Shown here: positions 49,016-57,794 of the stretch, in pieces
Layout of the letters: the number at the start of each line of letters is the position of its first letter
Numbering within the stretch: the first letter of the stretch is position 1
Source: Mesorhizobium mediterraneum
Lineage (GTDB): Bacteria; Pseudomonadota; Alphaproteobacteria; Rhizobiales; Rhizobiaceae
Reading direction: 5' to 3'
NCBI RefSeq assembly: GCF_002284565.1
Contig: NZ_NPKI01000046.1
Span: 372,001-436,000, forward strand
Length of the DNA stretch: 64,000 nucleotides
The notes under the pieces: generated by a model
Told to the model about the DNA's origin: nothing
Database searches by the model: none
Seen by the model: only the letters and a program-made list of their open reading frames with translations
Program-made: the position numbers and the translations under genes

Positions 49016-50017
49016 ATGAAGGCCTTCATCGTCGATCGATACGCAAAGAACGCTCCCCTGCGGCTTGGAGAGGTTCCGGAGCCGGAAGTAGGGGAGAATG
49101 ACGTGCTGGTGCAGATCCATGCCGCCAGCCTCAATCTGCTGGACTCCAAGATCAGGGACGGAGAATTCAAACTCATTCTGCCATATCGCCGGCCCTTCGT
49201 TGCAGGCCATGACGTGGCCGGAACGGTCATTCGCGTCGGCTCGAAAGTCCGACAGTTCAAACCGGGCGACGAGGTCTATGCGCGACCACGCGACGGTCGG
49301 GTCGGGACTTTCGCCGAGCACATCGCCATTAATGATGCGGACGTGGCCCTGAAGCCGAAGAACCTCAGCATGGAAGAGGCTGCGTCCATTCCCCTGGTGG
49401 GGCTAACCGCTTGGCAGGCGCTGGTTGAAAGGGCGAAGCTGAAGAAAGGACAGAAGGTCTTCATTCAGGCTGGTTCCGGCGGAGTGGGAACATTCGCCAT
49501 TCAATTGGCAAAGCACCTCGGCGCGACGGTCGCCACGACAACCAGCGCGTCCAACACGGATATGGTCAGGAATCTGGGCGCCGATGTCATCATCGACTAC
49601 AAGAAGGATGACTTCGAGAAAGTCCTTTCGGGCTACGACGTCGTCCTGAACAGCCAGGACAACAAGACCCTCGAAAAGTCGCTGCGTGTGTTGAAGCCGG
49701 GTGGTCTCGCCGTTTCGATCTCCGGTCCGCCCGACGCTGCGTTTGCCAGGGAGAAGGGTCTGAACGTGGTGCTGAACTTGGTCATGCGCGTTTTGAGCGC
49801 CGGCATCAGGCGGCGGGCCAAACGCGCAGATGTCCGATATTCGTTCCTGTTCATGGCGGCCAATGGCGAGCAGTTGACCAAAATCACGTCTCTCGTCGAG
49901 TCGGGCATCATCCGCCCGGTCATAGATCGGGTCTTCCCGTTTGAGCAGACCAATCAGGCCTTGGCCTACATCGAGCAGGGCCGCGCCAAGGGCAAGGTTG
50001 TCATCAAGGTGAAATAG
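49016..50017 (+). CDS. NADP-dependent quinone oxidoreductase-like zinc-less MDR protein
   Basis: A 333-aa medium-chain dehydrogenase. It has the GroES-like domain (VPEPEVGENDVLVQIHAASL, FVAGHDVAGTVIRVG) and the Rossmann motif IQAGSGGVGTFAIQLAKHLG. The zinc-binding cysteines are missing, as in quinone oxidoreductases and enoyl reductases. It is divergent from the TetR-hydrolase pair across the long palindrome, pointing to induction by a reactive compound such as a quinone or electrophile. Confidence 0.87.
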   Translation: MKAFIVDRYAKNAPLRLGEVPEPEVGENDVLVQIHAASLNLLDSKIRDGEFKLILPYRRPFVAGHDVAGTVIRVGSKVRQFKPGDEVYARPRDGRVGTFAEHIAINDADVALKPKNLSMEEAASIPLVGLTAWQALVERAKLKKGQKVFIQAGSGGVGTFAIQLAKHLGATVATTTSASNTDMVRNLGADVIIDYKKDDFEKVLSGYDVVLNSQDNKTLEKSLRVLKPGGLAVSISGPPDAAFAREKGLNVVLNLVMRVLSAGIRRRAKRADVRYSFLFMAANGEQLTKITSLVESGIIRPVIDRVFPFEQTNQALAYIEQGRAKGKVVIKVK

Positions 50018-50058
50018 CTTTGCAAGGCTTCAGGCGACGATCTTCGTTTCCGGCAATC

Positions 50059-50820
50059 CTAATGCCGCAGGATCTTGCTCAGGAAGGCGCGGCTGCGGTC
50101 GGTCTTGGGGTGCGAGAAGAACTCGTCGGGCGTGCCGCTCTCGACGATGGCGCCGGCATCCATGAACACCACGCGCTGGGCGACCTTGCGGGCAAAGCCC
50201 ATCTCGTGGGTCACCACCATCATCGTCATGCCTTCCTCGGCGACCGCGACCATGACGTCGAGCACTTCCGAGATCATCTCGGGGTCGAGCGCCGAGGTCG
50301 GCTCGTCAAACAGCATGATCTTGGGGCGCATGCCGAGGCAGCGGGCGATCGCCACACGCTGCTGCTGACCGCCGGAGAGTTGCGCCGGATAGGCGTTGAC
50401 CTTGTCGGCAAGGCCGACCTTGGCAAGCAGCTCGCGCCCGGCCTTCTCGGCTTCAGCGCGCGGAATCTTGCGCACATGGATCGGCGCCAGCGTCACATTC
50501 TCAAGCGCCGTCTTGTGGGGATAAAGGTTGAACGACTGGAAGACGAAGCCGATCTCGGTGCGCAGCCGCGTCATGTTGGTGGCGGGGTCGCCGAGACGCT
50601 GTCCGTCGACCACCAGGTCGCCGTCGCGGATCGTCTCCAGCCCGTTGATGCAACGGATCAGCGTGCTCTTGCCCGAGCCGCTCGGGCCGCAGACGACGAC
50701 CACTTCGCGCGGCTCGACGCTGAGCGTGATATCCCTCAGCACATTGAGCGTGCCGAACCATTTGTTGACGCCGCGAAACTCGATCATGCCGGTACCATTT
50801 TTGCTGCGGTTCGACGTCAT
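50059..50820 (-). CDS. Polar amino acid ABC transporter ATP-binding protein
   Basis: A 253-aa ABC ATPase of the GlnQ/HisP type. The ATG at 50820 overlaps the permease stop (ATGA). It shows Walker A GPSGSGKSTLIRCINGLE, the Q-loop FVFQSFNLYPH, signature LSGGQQQRVAIARCL, Walker B KIMLFDEPTSALDPE and the switch VTHEMGFARKVAQRVVFMD. It drives uptake of an amino acid. It is the last gene of the leftward cluster with two permeases, a binding protein and a saccharopine-dehydrogenase-like enzyme. Confidence 0.92.
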   Translation of the reverse strand: MTSNRSKNGTGMIEFRGVNKWFGTLNVLRDITLSVEPREVVVVCGPSGSGKSTLIRCINGLETIRDGDLVVDGQRLGDPATNMTRLRTEIGFVFQSFNLYPHKTALENVTLAPIHVRKIPRAEAEKAGRELLAKVGLADKVNAYPAQLSGGQQQRVAIARCLGMRPKIMLFDEPTSALDPEMISEVLDVMVAVAEEGMTMMVVTHEMGFARKVAQRVVFMDAGAIVESGTPDEFFSHPKTDRSRAFLSKILRH

Positions 50821-51491
50821 AACTGCACCTCGCCATGGGCCGCACCCATGCGCTGCTCCAGCCGGCGGGCCAGCATGATCAGCGGATAGCAAACGATGAA
50901 ATAGCCGAGGCCGACGAGGAAGAAGACCAGGAGGCCATTCGGCACACGCTGCACCACCAGCCAGCCGACGCGGGTGAGGTCGGTGAGCCCGATGGCTGAA
51001 ACGACCGAAGAATCCTTGATCAGCAGCACATACTGCCCGACCAGCGGCGGCAGCACGATGCGCATCGCCTGCGGCAGCACCACCTGGCGCATGCGCTGCC
51101 AGCGCGACAGGCCGGACGCCAGCGCCGCCTCGACCTGGCCGGTCGGCACCGAGCGGATGCCGGCGACGACGATCTCGCAGATGAAGCAGGCGGCCAGATT
51201 GGTCAGCGCGATGATGCCGGCGGTGAAGGCGTCGAGCTCGATGCCGAGTTCCGGCAGGATGAAGAAGATCAGGAAGATCTGCACCAGGAACGGCGTGCCG
51301 CGGATCAGGTCGACCCAGGCGCCGATCGCCCCGCTGATCAGCCGGTTGCCGCCGGTCCGCAGGATGCCGAGGCCAAAGCCGATCAGCGTGCCCAGCACCA
51401 GGCTGATCAGCGACAGCATCACGGTCATGCCGAGGCCGCGCAGGGCGAGGGGATAGCTGCCGGCGATGCTTTGCAGCTGCTGCCAGATCAT
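50817..51491 (-). CDS. Polar amino acid ABC transporter permease (1)
   Basis: A 224-aa HisM-type permease with about five hydrophobic segments and the family motifs WVDLIRGTPFLVQIFLIF and GQVEAALASGLSRWQRMRQV, followed by VLPQAMRIVLPPLVGQYV. It pairs with the second permease, whose stop overlaps its start by 4 nt. The substrate is unknown but probably a basic or polar amino acid. Confidence 0.9.
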   Translation of the reverse strand: MIWQQLQSIAGSYPLALRGLGMTVMLSLISLVLGTLIGFGLGILRTGGNRLISGAIGAWVDLIRGTPFLVQIFLIFFILPELGIELDAFTAGIIALTNLAACFICEIVVAGIRSVPTGQVEAALASGLSRWQRMRQVVLPQAMRIVLPPLVGQYVLLIKDSSVVSAIGLTDLTRVGWLVVQRVPNGLLVFFLVGLGYFIVCYPLIMLARRLEQRMGAAHGEVQL

Positions 51492-52159
51492 GTCCGTGCC
51501 CCCGCTAGGCCGAGCCAGCGCCCGGACAGCGCCGCCAGTCCCTTCAGCCCGTAATAGAGCAGGAGGTAGAAGGCGGCGATGGTGATAAAGCCCTCCGCCG
51601 GCATGAAGCGGTCGGAGGCGAGCAATTGTCCGGCGCGCGTCAGCTCGGCGACCGCGATCAGCGACAGCAGTGCGGAATCCTTGACCAGAACGATCGCCTG
51701 TCCGAGCAGCGGCGGGATCGTCACCTTGAACGCCTGCGGCAGGATGACCAGGCGCATGCGCTGGACATAGGTCATCCCCGAAGCGACGCCGGCCTCGACC
51801 TGACCGCGCGGGATCGACAGGATGCCGGCGCGGATGATCTCGGCGACATAGGCGCCGCTGTTCAGCGACAGAGCGAGGATGCCGACGACGAGCTCAGGCA
51901 GGATGATGCCGAGCCGCGGCAGGCCGAAATAGAGGAAGTAGAGCTGCGCCAGCAAGGGGGTGGCGCGCACCGCGTCGATATAGGCTTTGGCCGGGATTCG
52001 GAACAGCCGCCCGCGCTGCAGGTTCATGGCGGCGAGCCCAATGCCGACGGCGAGCGCCCCGGCAAAGGAGAGGACAGACAGCCACACGGTCGTGACGAGG
52101 CCCTGCCCGAACAAGGGCAGATATTCGACGATGGTGCGGAAGCTGAAGTTTTCGAGCAT
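51488..52159 (-). CDS. Polar amino acid ABC transporter permease (2)
   Basis: A 223-aa permease of the same family. The motifs are YIDAVRATPLLAQLYFLYFG and GQVEAGVASGMTYVQRMRLV with ILPQAFKVTIPPLLGQAIVL. The usual RGTP is RATP here. It follows the binding protein gene by 88 nt and is translationally coupled to permease 1. Confidence 0.9.
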   Translation of the reverse strand: MLENFSFRTIVEYLPLFGQGLVTTVWLSVLSFAGALAVGIGLAAMNLQRGRLFRIPAKAYIDAVRATPLLAQLYFLYFGLPRLGIILPELVVGILALSLNSGAYVAEIIRAGILSIPRGQVEAGVASGMTYVQRMRLVILPQAFKVTIPPLLGQAIVLVKDSALLSLIAVAELTRAGQLLASDRFMPAEGFITIAAFYLLLYYGLKGLAALSGRWLGLAGART

Positions 52160-52247
52160 CGCTGGACGGATTTCCCCCGGGCGAAACGGATTCCGGGCGG
52201 CTTCGCGGCGCCGGGGCGCGCGCGAAACCGCTCGGATCTATCGCTGC

Positions 52248-53036
52248 TTAGTGGTCTTTCTTCCAATCTTCGGAATTGACCCAGTAGTCGAGGTTCTTCT
52301 GCAGGCGGCCGTCGACGCTGACCTGGTCGAGGAACAGGTTCATCCAGACCAGCAGGTCCGGCTCGTCATAGCGGGTGGCGAAGGCAAGCGGTTCCTTCGA
52401 CAGCAGGTCCGGCATGATGGTGAAGCTGCCGGCCGGATAGGCGGTCGACTGGCCTTTCACCGCCGAGACGTCATTGACGCCGCAATCGGCTTGGCCGTTG
52501 TTGACGGCGTCGAGCAGCAGCGGACCGCCGCCCTTGTAGCTCTTGATGTCGGCATCAGGGAAGGCGTTCTTGGCTTCCTTCTCGCCGGTGGCGCCGAGCA
52601 GCACGGCGATCTTGGTGCCCTTGGCCTTGCAGTCCTCGGCGGTCTTGAACTTGCTGTCAGCCTTGGTGAAGACGGTGCTGCCCGTATACATGTAAGGTTT
52701 GGTGAAGGCGACCTTCATGCCACGCGCCAGCGTCGGCGTCATGTCGGCGACCAGAAGATCGGCCTTGCCCGACAAAAGTGCCGGGATCAGCCCATCCCAG
52801 TCGAAGTCAAGGAAGGTGATCTTGACGCCCATCTCCTTGGCCATCAGCTCGGCGAGCTCGACCGAACTGCCGGTGCGTTCGCCGGCAGCACCGACGAGCG
52901 AGAAGGGCGGTCCCTGCGTCTGCACGGCGACGCGCAACTCGCCGCGCTTGGTGATCTCGTCGAGCGTTCCGGCGCTGGCTGCGGCAGTGAGGCCGGCGAG
53001 CGCAAGGCCTGCTATGAAAAGCTTGGCAATCTTCAT
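52248..53036 (-). CDS. Amino acid ABC transporter periplasmic binding protein (SBP family 3)
   Basis: A 262-aa exported protein. The ATG at 53036 has AAGGAGG upstream. The signal peptide covers about residues 1-22 (ALAGLTAAASAGTLDE). The family 3 core is RGELRVAVQTQGPPFSLVGA, ELMAKEMGVKITFLDFDWDG, ADLLVADMTPTLARGMKVAF and YMYTGSTVFTK. It presents an amino acid to the importer encoded downstream. Its neighbours suggest a substrate related to lysine, saccharopine or an opine, but the sequence does not decide this. Confidence 0.9.
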   Translation of the reverse strand: MKIAKLFIAGLALAGLTAAASAGTLDEITKRGELRVAVQTQGPPFSLVGAAGERTGSSVELAELMAKEMGVKITFLDFDWDGLIPALLSGKADLLVADMTPTLARGMKVAFTKPYMYTGSTVFTKADSKFKTAEDCKAKGTKIAVLLGATGEKEAKNAFPDADIKSYKGGGPLLLDAVNNGQADCGVNDVSAVKGQSTAYPAGSFTIMPDLLSKEPLAFATRYDEPDLLVWMNLFLDQVSVDGRLQKNLDYWVNSEDWKKDH

Positions 53037-53145
53037 TGGGCATTCCTCCTTGTTGTCGTTGTTGTTCCACTTTGTTGTTCCACCCCTTGGGGTGCTTTTT
53101 GAGCGGCAGCGCCGTTGCCGGCGGCGGCCACCGTTCGAAAATCCT

Positions 53146-54309
53146 TCAGTCCCAGTCGATCGTTTCGGATACCCGTATACCGCGCCGGGCCAATTCGTCG
53201 AGGAAGCGGCCATCAGGCACATGCAGCAGCGGGTTGAGCAGGCCGGGCTCGGTGATTTCGCCCCGCGCCAGCATCTGCGCCACGATGCTTGCGGGATAGC
53301 CGACGCCGAGGCTCATGCCGAACAGGCCGGAGGCGAGATCGCGTTCGATGATCAGGTCCGATGTCACCGTCTTGCGGCGGCCGCCTTCACTGCCGGTAAA
53401 GACGTTGCGCATCACGCAAAGGTCCTTTTCGTCGGCGCCATATTGCAGTTGCGGCCCGAGCAGCCGGCCAAGAAATTCGCGTGGGCTGGCGCCGACGCCG
53501 GGCACCTTGTCTTCAGAGAGGAAGCCAAGCTCCTTCAGAGGCGCCCAGAACGCCGACCAGCCCGGCCAGCGCAGCGAATAGCGGCCGGAGCGCTGCAACC
53601 CCTTGGCGGCGGCAAGCATGCCGGCATAATGCGGTGCGTCGCCATTGGGGAAGGCTTCTAGGCTGCCCAGTCCTTCGACCTCGATCTGATGGATGAAAGG
53701 ATTGTCGTGCTGGCGGCCGGCCGGCACCTCGACCCGTTGGCCGTCCTCGACCACCACGCTGTCGCGGTTCTGGCTCATCAGAACCATGTCGAAGTTCCAG
53801 CTCACCTTGTAGCATAGCGGCTTGGCCATCGCCTTCGGCTCGGGGATGCCACCGCAATAGGAATCGATCGCGGTGATGGCGTCGAACTGCTTTGCGGCGC
53901 GCGCGTAGAGCACGAGGTCGATGCCGGGGTCGAGCCCGCATTCGGTCATGATCGAGACGCCGGCCTTTTGTGCCGCCGGGGCAAGGTCGGCGATCGTCTT
54001 GCCGTAATTGGTGGTGACCAGCGGCGTGCGCGTCGCGATCGCCGCCTGCACCGCCTCGCGCATCAGCGGCTGCGGCAACAGGTCGATGGCGGCGTCGACA
54101 CCCACCAGCACCTCCGCCAATACTGGACCGATCGCGCCTTCGGGCACGACGAAGCGCACGCGGTCAAGGTTGGTCAGGCCGCCAAGTCGGGCTGCCCCAT
54201 CCGGCGCGGTATCGATGCAGACGACTTCTTCGACACCAGCGCTGGCGACGAGATCGGCGATCGCCGCCCGGCCTTGCAGGCCGAGGCCGCCGAGAACCGC
54301 GATCTTCAT
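53146..54309 (-). CDS. Saccharopine dehydrogenase-like NAD(P)-binding protein
   Basis: A 387-aa protein with the N-terminal Rossmann motif KIAVLGGLGLQGRAAIADLV and the saccharopine-dehydrogenase pattern TPLVTTNYGKTIADLAPAAQ, IMTECGLDPGIDLVLYARAA and SYCGGIPEPKA. Related enzymes are lysine 6-dehydrogenase and saccharopine reductase. The ATG at 54309 overlaps the Lrp regulator stop by 4 nt, and the gene precedes the importer. This suggests an imported amino compound is oxidised by this enzyme. Confidence 0.85.
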   Translation of the reverse strand: MKIAVLGGLGLQGRAAIADLVASAGVEEVVCIDTAPDGAARLGGLTNLDRVRFVVPEGAIGPVLAEVLVGVDAAIDLLPQPLMREAVQAAIATRTPLVTTNYGKTIADLAPAAQKAGVSIMTECGLDPGIDLVLYARAAKQFDAITAIDSYCGGIPEPKAMAKPLCYKVSWNFDMVLMSQNRDSVVVEDGQRVEVPAGRQHDNPFIHQIEVEGLGSLEAFPNGDAPHYAGMLAAAKGLQRSGRYSLRWPGWSAFWAPLKELGFLSEDKVPGVGASPREFLGRLLGPQLQYGADEKDLCVMRNVFTGSEGGRRKTVTSDLIIERDLASGLFGMSLGVGYPASIVAQMLARGEITEPGLLNPLLHVPDGRFLDELARRGIRVSETIDWD

Positions 54310-54827
54310 GGCATTTCCTTTCGGCCAGTTTCGTCGCGCTTGTTCTCGTCCGACCAGCAGCCTTCCGGCAGGCTGACCCATTTGTTGCAGGAGGCCATGA
54401 CGACGAAGGTCTCGCTGCGCACGACTTCGCCCGGCTCGCCCGCGCCGGGGATCAGCTCGCTGGTGACGCGGTAGAGGTCGGCGACATCGCCGGCCACCGT
54501 CACGTCGACGATGATGTCGAAGCGCCCGGTGACCACCGAGGCCGAGTTCACGAAAGGCAGCTCGCAGATACGCTGCGCCAGTTCCCGCGCCCGGCCGCGC
54601 CCCTGCGCATTGATGCCGACGATCGCCGAGATCAGCTCGGGGCGCTCGGTCAGGTTGAGCAGCCCGACGATCTTGAGCAGGTTGCGGTCCAAGAGGTTGC
54701 GCAGCCGCATGCGCACGGTCGGGACGGAGACAGCCATCTTCTCGGCGAGGCGATTGACGCCAAGCTGCGCATCCTGCGACAGCAGCTTGACCAGTCGCCG
54801 GTCGGTCTGATCGAGATGTTCCCGCAA
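54306..54827 (-). CDS. Lrp/AsnC-family regulator of the saccharopine dehydrogenase/ABC cluster
   Basis: A 173-aa Lrp-type protein. The helix-turn-helix region is DRRLVKLLSQDAQLGVNRLA with VSVPTVRMRLRNLLDRNLLK. The RAM domain includes VVTGRFDIIVDVTVAGDVAD. The C-terminal tail beyond it is longer than usual and contains WVSLPEGCWSDENKRDE. It overlaps the dehydrogenase gene and so should sense the substrate amino acid of this operon. Inverted repeats upstream of its start are candidate sites. Confidence 0.87.
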   Translation of the reverse strand: MREHLDQTDRRLVKLLSQDAQLGVNRLAEKMAVSVPTVRMRLRNLLDRNLLKIVGLLNLTERPELISAIVGINAQGRGRARELAQRICELPFVNSASVVTGRFDIIVDVTVAGDVADLYRVTSELIPGAGEPGEVVRSETFVVMASCNKWVSLPEGCWSDENKRDETGRKEMP

Positions 54828-54830
54828 ACG

Positions 54831-54902
54831 CCTAGGCTTTCATAAAATGGAATTATCGAAGAAGTTTTCTTTCTGATATGAAAATAGCCTAGGGACTATT
54901 TT
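54831..54902. promoter_or_regulatory. Nested inverted repeats upstream of the Lrp gene
   Basis: CCTAGGCT (54831-54838) followed by TTCAT pairs with ATGAA...AGCCTAGG (54878-54893). In addition AAAATAG (54881-54887) pairs with CTATTTT (54896-54902). The region is AT-rich and lies directly before the regulator gene. Lrp-type regulators bind and bend such DNA, so autoregulation is likely. Confidence 0.5.
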
Positions 54903-55080
54903 TCGAAACTGCAAGTGCGTTCAACCGCTTGTCAACAAGGCAGGATGGCAGGAAACTTGCAAAGCCGGGCAGCCCAGGTGGACATTACCGAGGCACGGGC
55001 TTCCCCTTGCTGTGTCTCGCCCATCGGCACTAAGCCTCAACCTGAACCAAAGGTCCTCCAAGCCCCGAAACGGAAGCTCA

Positions 55081-55809
55081 ATGGCACAGAATATCTATGA
55101 CAGGCCTGAATTCTTCGCCGGTTACAGCCAGATGGCGCGCTCGGTTCACGGCTTGGACGGCGCACCGGAATGGCCGGCAATACGCGCATTGCTTCCCGAT
55201 CTCGACGGCAAGCGCCTTGTCGATCTCGGTTGTGGGTTTGGCTGGTTTGCCCGCTGGGCAAAGGCGCGTGGCGCAAGGCATGTCCTTGGGCTGGACCTTT
55301 CCCGCAACATGATAGAACGGGCCAGGGCCGACACCAGCGACCCGGATGTCGACTATGTCATCGCCGACCTCGACCGCCTCGAACTGCCCCAGGCATCGTT
55401 CGACTTCGCCTACAGCTCGCTTGCCTTCCACTACATCGAGGATTTCGACCGGCTGGTGAAGACAGTGCATGATGCGCTCCTTCCAGGCGCGCACTTCGTC
55501 TTCACCATCGAGCACCCGATCTACATGGCACCGTCTCACCCAGGCTGGTCGGTCGATGTCGACGGCCGCAAGACGTGGCCGGTCAATCGCTATAGCGTGG
55601 AAGGTCCGCGTACCACCGACTGGCTCGCCAAGGGCGTGCTCAAGCAGCATCGCATGCTCGCAACGACGCTGAACGCGCTGATCGAAGCGGGTTTCACCAT
55701 ACTCCGGGTCGAGGAATGGCGCCCAACGGCCGATCAGGTCGCGCAGGCTCCTGATCTTGCCGACGAACTGGAGCGGCCGATGATGCTGATTGTCGCGGCG
55801 CAACGTTGA
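55081..55809 (+). CDS. Class I SAM-dependent methyltransferase (UbiE/Methyltransf_11 type)
   Basis: A 242-aa protein. The SAM motif is KRLVDLGCGFGWFARWAKAR followed by GLDLSRNMIERAR, then VDYVIADLDRLELPQ and FAYSSLAFHYIEDFDRLVKT. The C-terminal part (HPIYMAPSHPGW, EEWRPTADQV) resembles a group of small-molecule methyltransferases. The substrate is unknown. It is divergent from the Lrp gene across about 250 bp and convergent with the LysR gene. Confidence 0.85.
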   Translation: MAQNIYDRPEFFAGYSQMARSVHGLDGAPEWPAIRALLPDLDGKRLVDLGCGFGWFARWAKARGARHVLGLDLSRNMIERARADTSDPDVDYVIADLDRLELPQASFDFAYSSLAFHYIEDFDRLVKTVHDALLPGAHFVFTIEHPIYMAPSHPGWSVDVDGRKTWPVNRYSVEGPRTTDWLAKGVLKQHRMLATTLNALIEAGFTILRVEEWRPTADQVAQAPDLADELERPMMLIVAAQR

Positions 55810-55890
55810 GCGCCGTTTTGGTGGCGGCCTTGACGAGGCCGGTATCCCGGAAGTCGGGGGTTCTGCCAGTGCCGCAGCCGACCGAGGGCA

Positions 55891-56814
55891 TTAACGCGGC
55901 TTCTGGATACCGGGAATGCCGCCGATCCGCTCGGCGAGAAAGTCGACCAGCAGCCGGACCCGGGCAATGCCCGCGCGCTCCGGGACGATCAGCATGCTCA
56001 GCGGTACGGGAGGCGGGGCGTAGTCCGGCAAGACCACTTCCAGCCGGCCGGCCCCCAGAAGATCGTCGACAAGCCAGTGATGGGCGGGCGCGATACCGCG
56101 TCCGGCGATGAGGGCCTCGCGCGCGGCAAGTCCATGGTCGACACGAAATCGGCCGCCAAAAGGCACCGCATGGCGTTCGCCCTCCGGCCCCTGCAGGGCG
56201 AGCGTGTCGCTTCCCGCGATGTTCGACATCCGGATGCCTTCATGACCAGGCAGATCCTGCGGGCCAGCCGGTCTGCCCCGCGCCGCCAGATAGGCTGGCG
56301 CGGCCACCAGCAGACGCCGGGACTGCCCGAGCGCCCGTAGTTTCATCGAGCTGTCGGTGAGCGGACCGAGGCGAAGCGCGATGTCGACGCCCTCCCGCAC
56401 AAGGTCGATGCGTTCGTCGGTGAGGCTGAGATCGATGCCGATGTCGGGATAGCGGTCCTGAAAGGCGAAGATCAGCTGGCTGATGTGCAAGACCCCGAGT
56501 GCCGCCGTGCAGGATATCCGGATCGTGCCGGCCGACGCGCCACGCGTGCCCCGCGCTTCATCGCCGGCTTGCTCAACGAGGCGCAGGATCTGGATGCTGT
56601 CGGCATAGTAACGGCTGCCTTCATCGGTCATCGTGACACGCCGGGTGGTCCTGCTGAGCAAGGGCACGCCGATGGCCTCCTCGAGCTCGCGCAGATGCCG
56701 TGTGACCGTCGACTGCCCAACTCCGAGCTCGCGCGCCACCGCCGAGAGGCTGCCGCGCTCGGCGACGCGAACGAAGGTGCGCATGCGCTCGAGGGTCACA
56801 TCGGATCTATCCAT
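55891..56814 (-). CDS. LysR-family regulator divergent from the quinone reductase gene
   Basis: A 307-aa LysR protein. The N-terminal winged helix is MRTFVRVAERGSLSAVAREL with GVGQSTVTRHLRELEEAIGV. The substrate domain has RIDLVREGVDIALRLGPL and RFRVDHGLAAREALIAGRGI. It is divergent from the flavodoxin-fold quinone reductase gene. The dyad GCATAATCTTATGC lies 6 bp from its own start, a typical LysR layout for control of both genes. Confidence 0.9.
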   Translation of the reverse strand: MDRSDVTLERMRTFVRVAERGSLSAVARELGVGQSTVTRHLRELEEAIGVPLLSRTTRRVTMTDEGSRYYADSIQILRLVEQAGDEARGTRGASAGTIRISCTAALGVLHISQLIFAFQDRYPDIGIDLSLTDERIDLVREGVDIALRLGPLTDSSMKLRALGQSRRLLVAAPAYLAARGRPAGPQDLPGHEGIRMSNIAGSDTLALQGPEGERHAVPFGGRFRVDHGLAAREALIAGRGIAPAHHWLVDDLLGAGRLEVVLPDYAPPPVPLSMLIVPERAGIARVRLLVDFLAERIGGIPGIQKPR

Positions 56815-56820
56815 TATTCG

Positions 56821-56834
56821 GCATAATCTTATGC
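56821..56834. promoter_or_regulatory. Dyad GCATAA-TC-TTATGC, candidate LysR site
   Basis: A perfect 6-bp inverted repeat with a 2-bp centre lies between the LysR gene and the divergent quinone reductase gene. It is AT-rich at its core and fits the general LysR pattern of an interrupted dyad. Confidence 0.5.
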
Positions 56835-56907
56835 ATTGCCTAGATATAGCGGATCACCCCAGGGCTGGCTACCTTCAGCATTCATTGTCCTTCTTCGGAG
56901 CTGACCC

Positions 56908-57744
56908 ATGAAAGTCCTGCTTGTTTTTGCTCATCCTGAACCGCGTTCGCTCAACGGCGCACTGCGTGACGTCGCCATCAGGGAACTCGAGGCCCAGGGC
57001 CACGAGGTGCGCATATCGGACCTCTATGCCGATGGCTGGAAATCCGAGGTGGACCGTGCCGATTTTCCGTCGTGGCCGCCCGAAGCACGCTTCCTGCCGG
57101 CTGGGGCCTCCAAAAAAGCTTTTGCGACCAACACTCTGACCGATGACGTTAAGGCGGAGGTCGACAAGCTGCTGTGGGCCGACACGCTGATCCTCCAGTT
57201 CCCGCTGTGGTGGTACGCCATGCCGGCGATCCTCAAGGGCTGGGTCGATCGGGTGTACGCCTACGGCTTCGCCTATGGCGTCGGCGAGCATAGCGACAAG
57301 CGGTGGGGTGACCGCTTTGGTGAGGGAACGCTCGCCGGCAAGCGCGCGATGCTGATCGTGACCACTGGCGGCTGGGAAGAGCATTACTCCGCCCGCGGTG
57401 TCAACGGCCCGATCGACGACCTGCTGTTCCCGATCAATCACGGGATCCTTTATTATCCGGGTTACGACGTGCTTCCGCCGTTCGTGGTCTACAGAGTGGA
57501 TCGTTTTGGGGAGGCCGATTTCGAGCCTGTCGCGGAGCGCCTGCGCGAAAGGATGCGGACGCTCGAGACAACCCGGCCGATTCCCTATCGGCAGCAGAAT
57601 GGCGGGGACTATCACATCCCGAGCATGCAGCTCCGCCCCGAACTGGGCGATCCGGGCGCCGCGGGTTTCGCGCTTCACGAGGACCGTGCCGGCGCCACCG
57701 CCAAGTCGGCGACGCCGCGTTCGACTTTGCGGGACGTGGCCTGA
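56908..57744 (+). CDS. NAD(P)H:quinone oxidoreductase, flavodoxin-like fold (MdaB/NQO1-like)
   Basis: A 278-aa flavoprotein. It opens with KVLLVFAHPEPRSLNGALRD (FMN/FAD phosphate loop). The family motif ADTLILQFPLWWYAMPAILK is followed by GWVDRVYAYGFAYG, and the flavin-stacking segment is TTGGWEEHYSARGVNGPIDD. The length exceeds bacterial MdaB by a C-terminal tail of about 70 residues. It probably makes two-electron reductions of quinones. It is controlled from the divergent LysR gene. Confidence 0.87.
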   Translation: MKVLLVFAHPEPRSLNGALRDVAIRELEAQGHEVRISDLYADGWKSEVDRADFPSWPPEARFLPAGASKKAFATNTLTDDVKAEVDKLLWADTLILQFPLWWYAMPAILKGWVDRVYAYGFAYGVGEHSDKRWGDRFGEGTLAGKRAMLIVTTGGWEEHYSARGVNGPIDDLLFPINHGILYYPGYDVLPPFVVYRVDRFGEADFEPVAERLRERMRTLETTRPIPYRQQNGGDYHIPSMQLRPELGDPGAAGFALHEDRAGATAKSATPRSTLRDVA

Positions 57745-57794
57745 CGCAAGATCCCGAAAAAATCGGGCAAGGCGCCCGAAACCTATGGGAGGAA

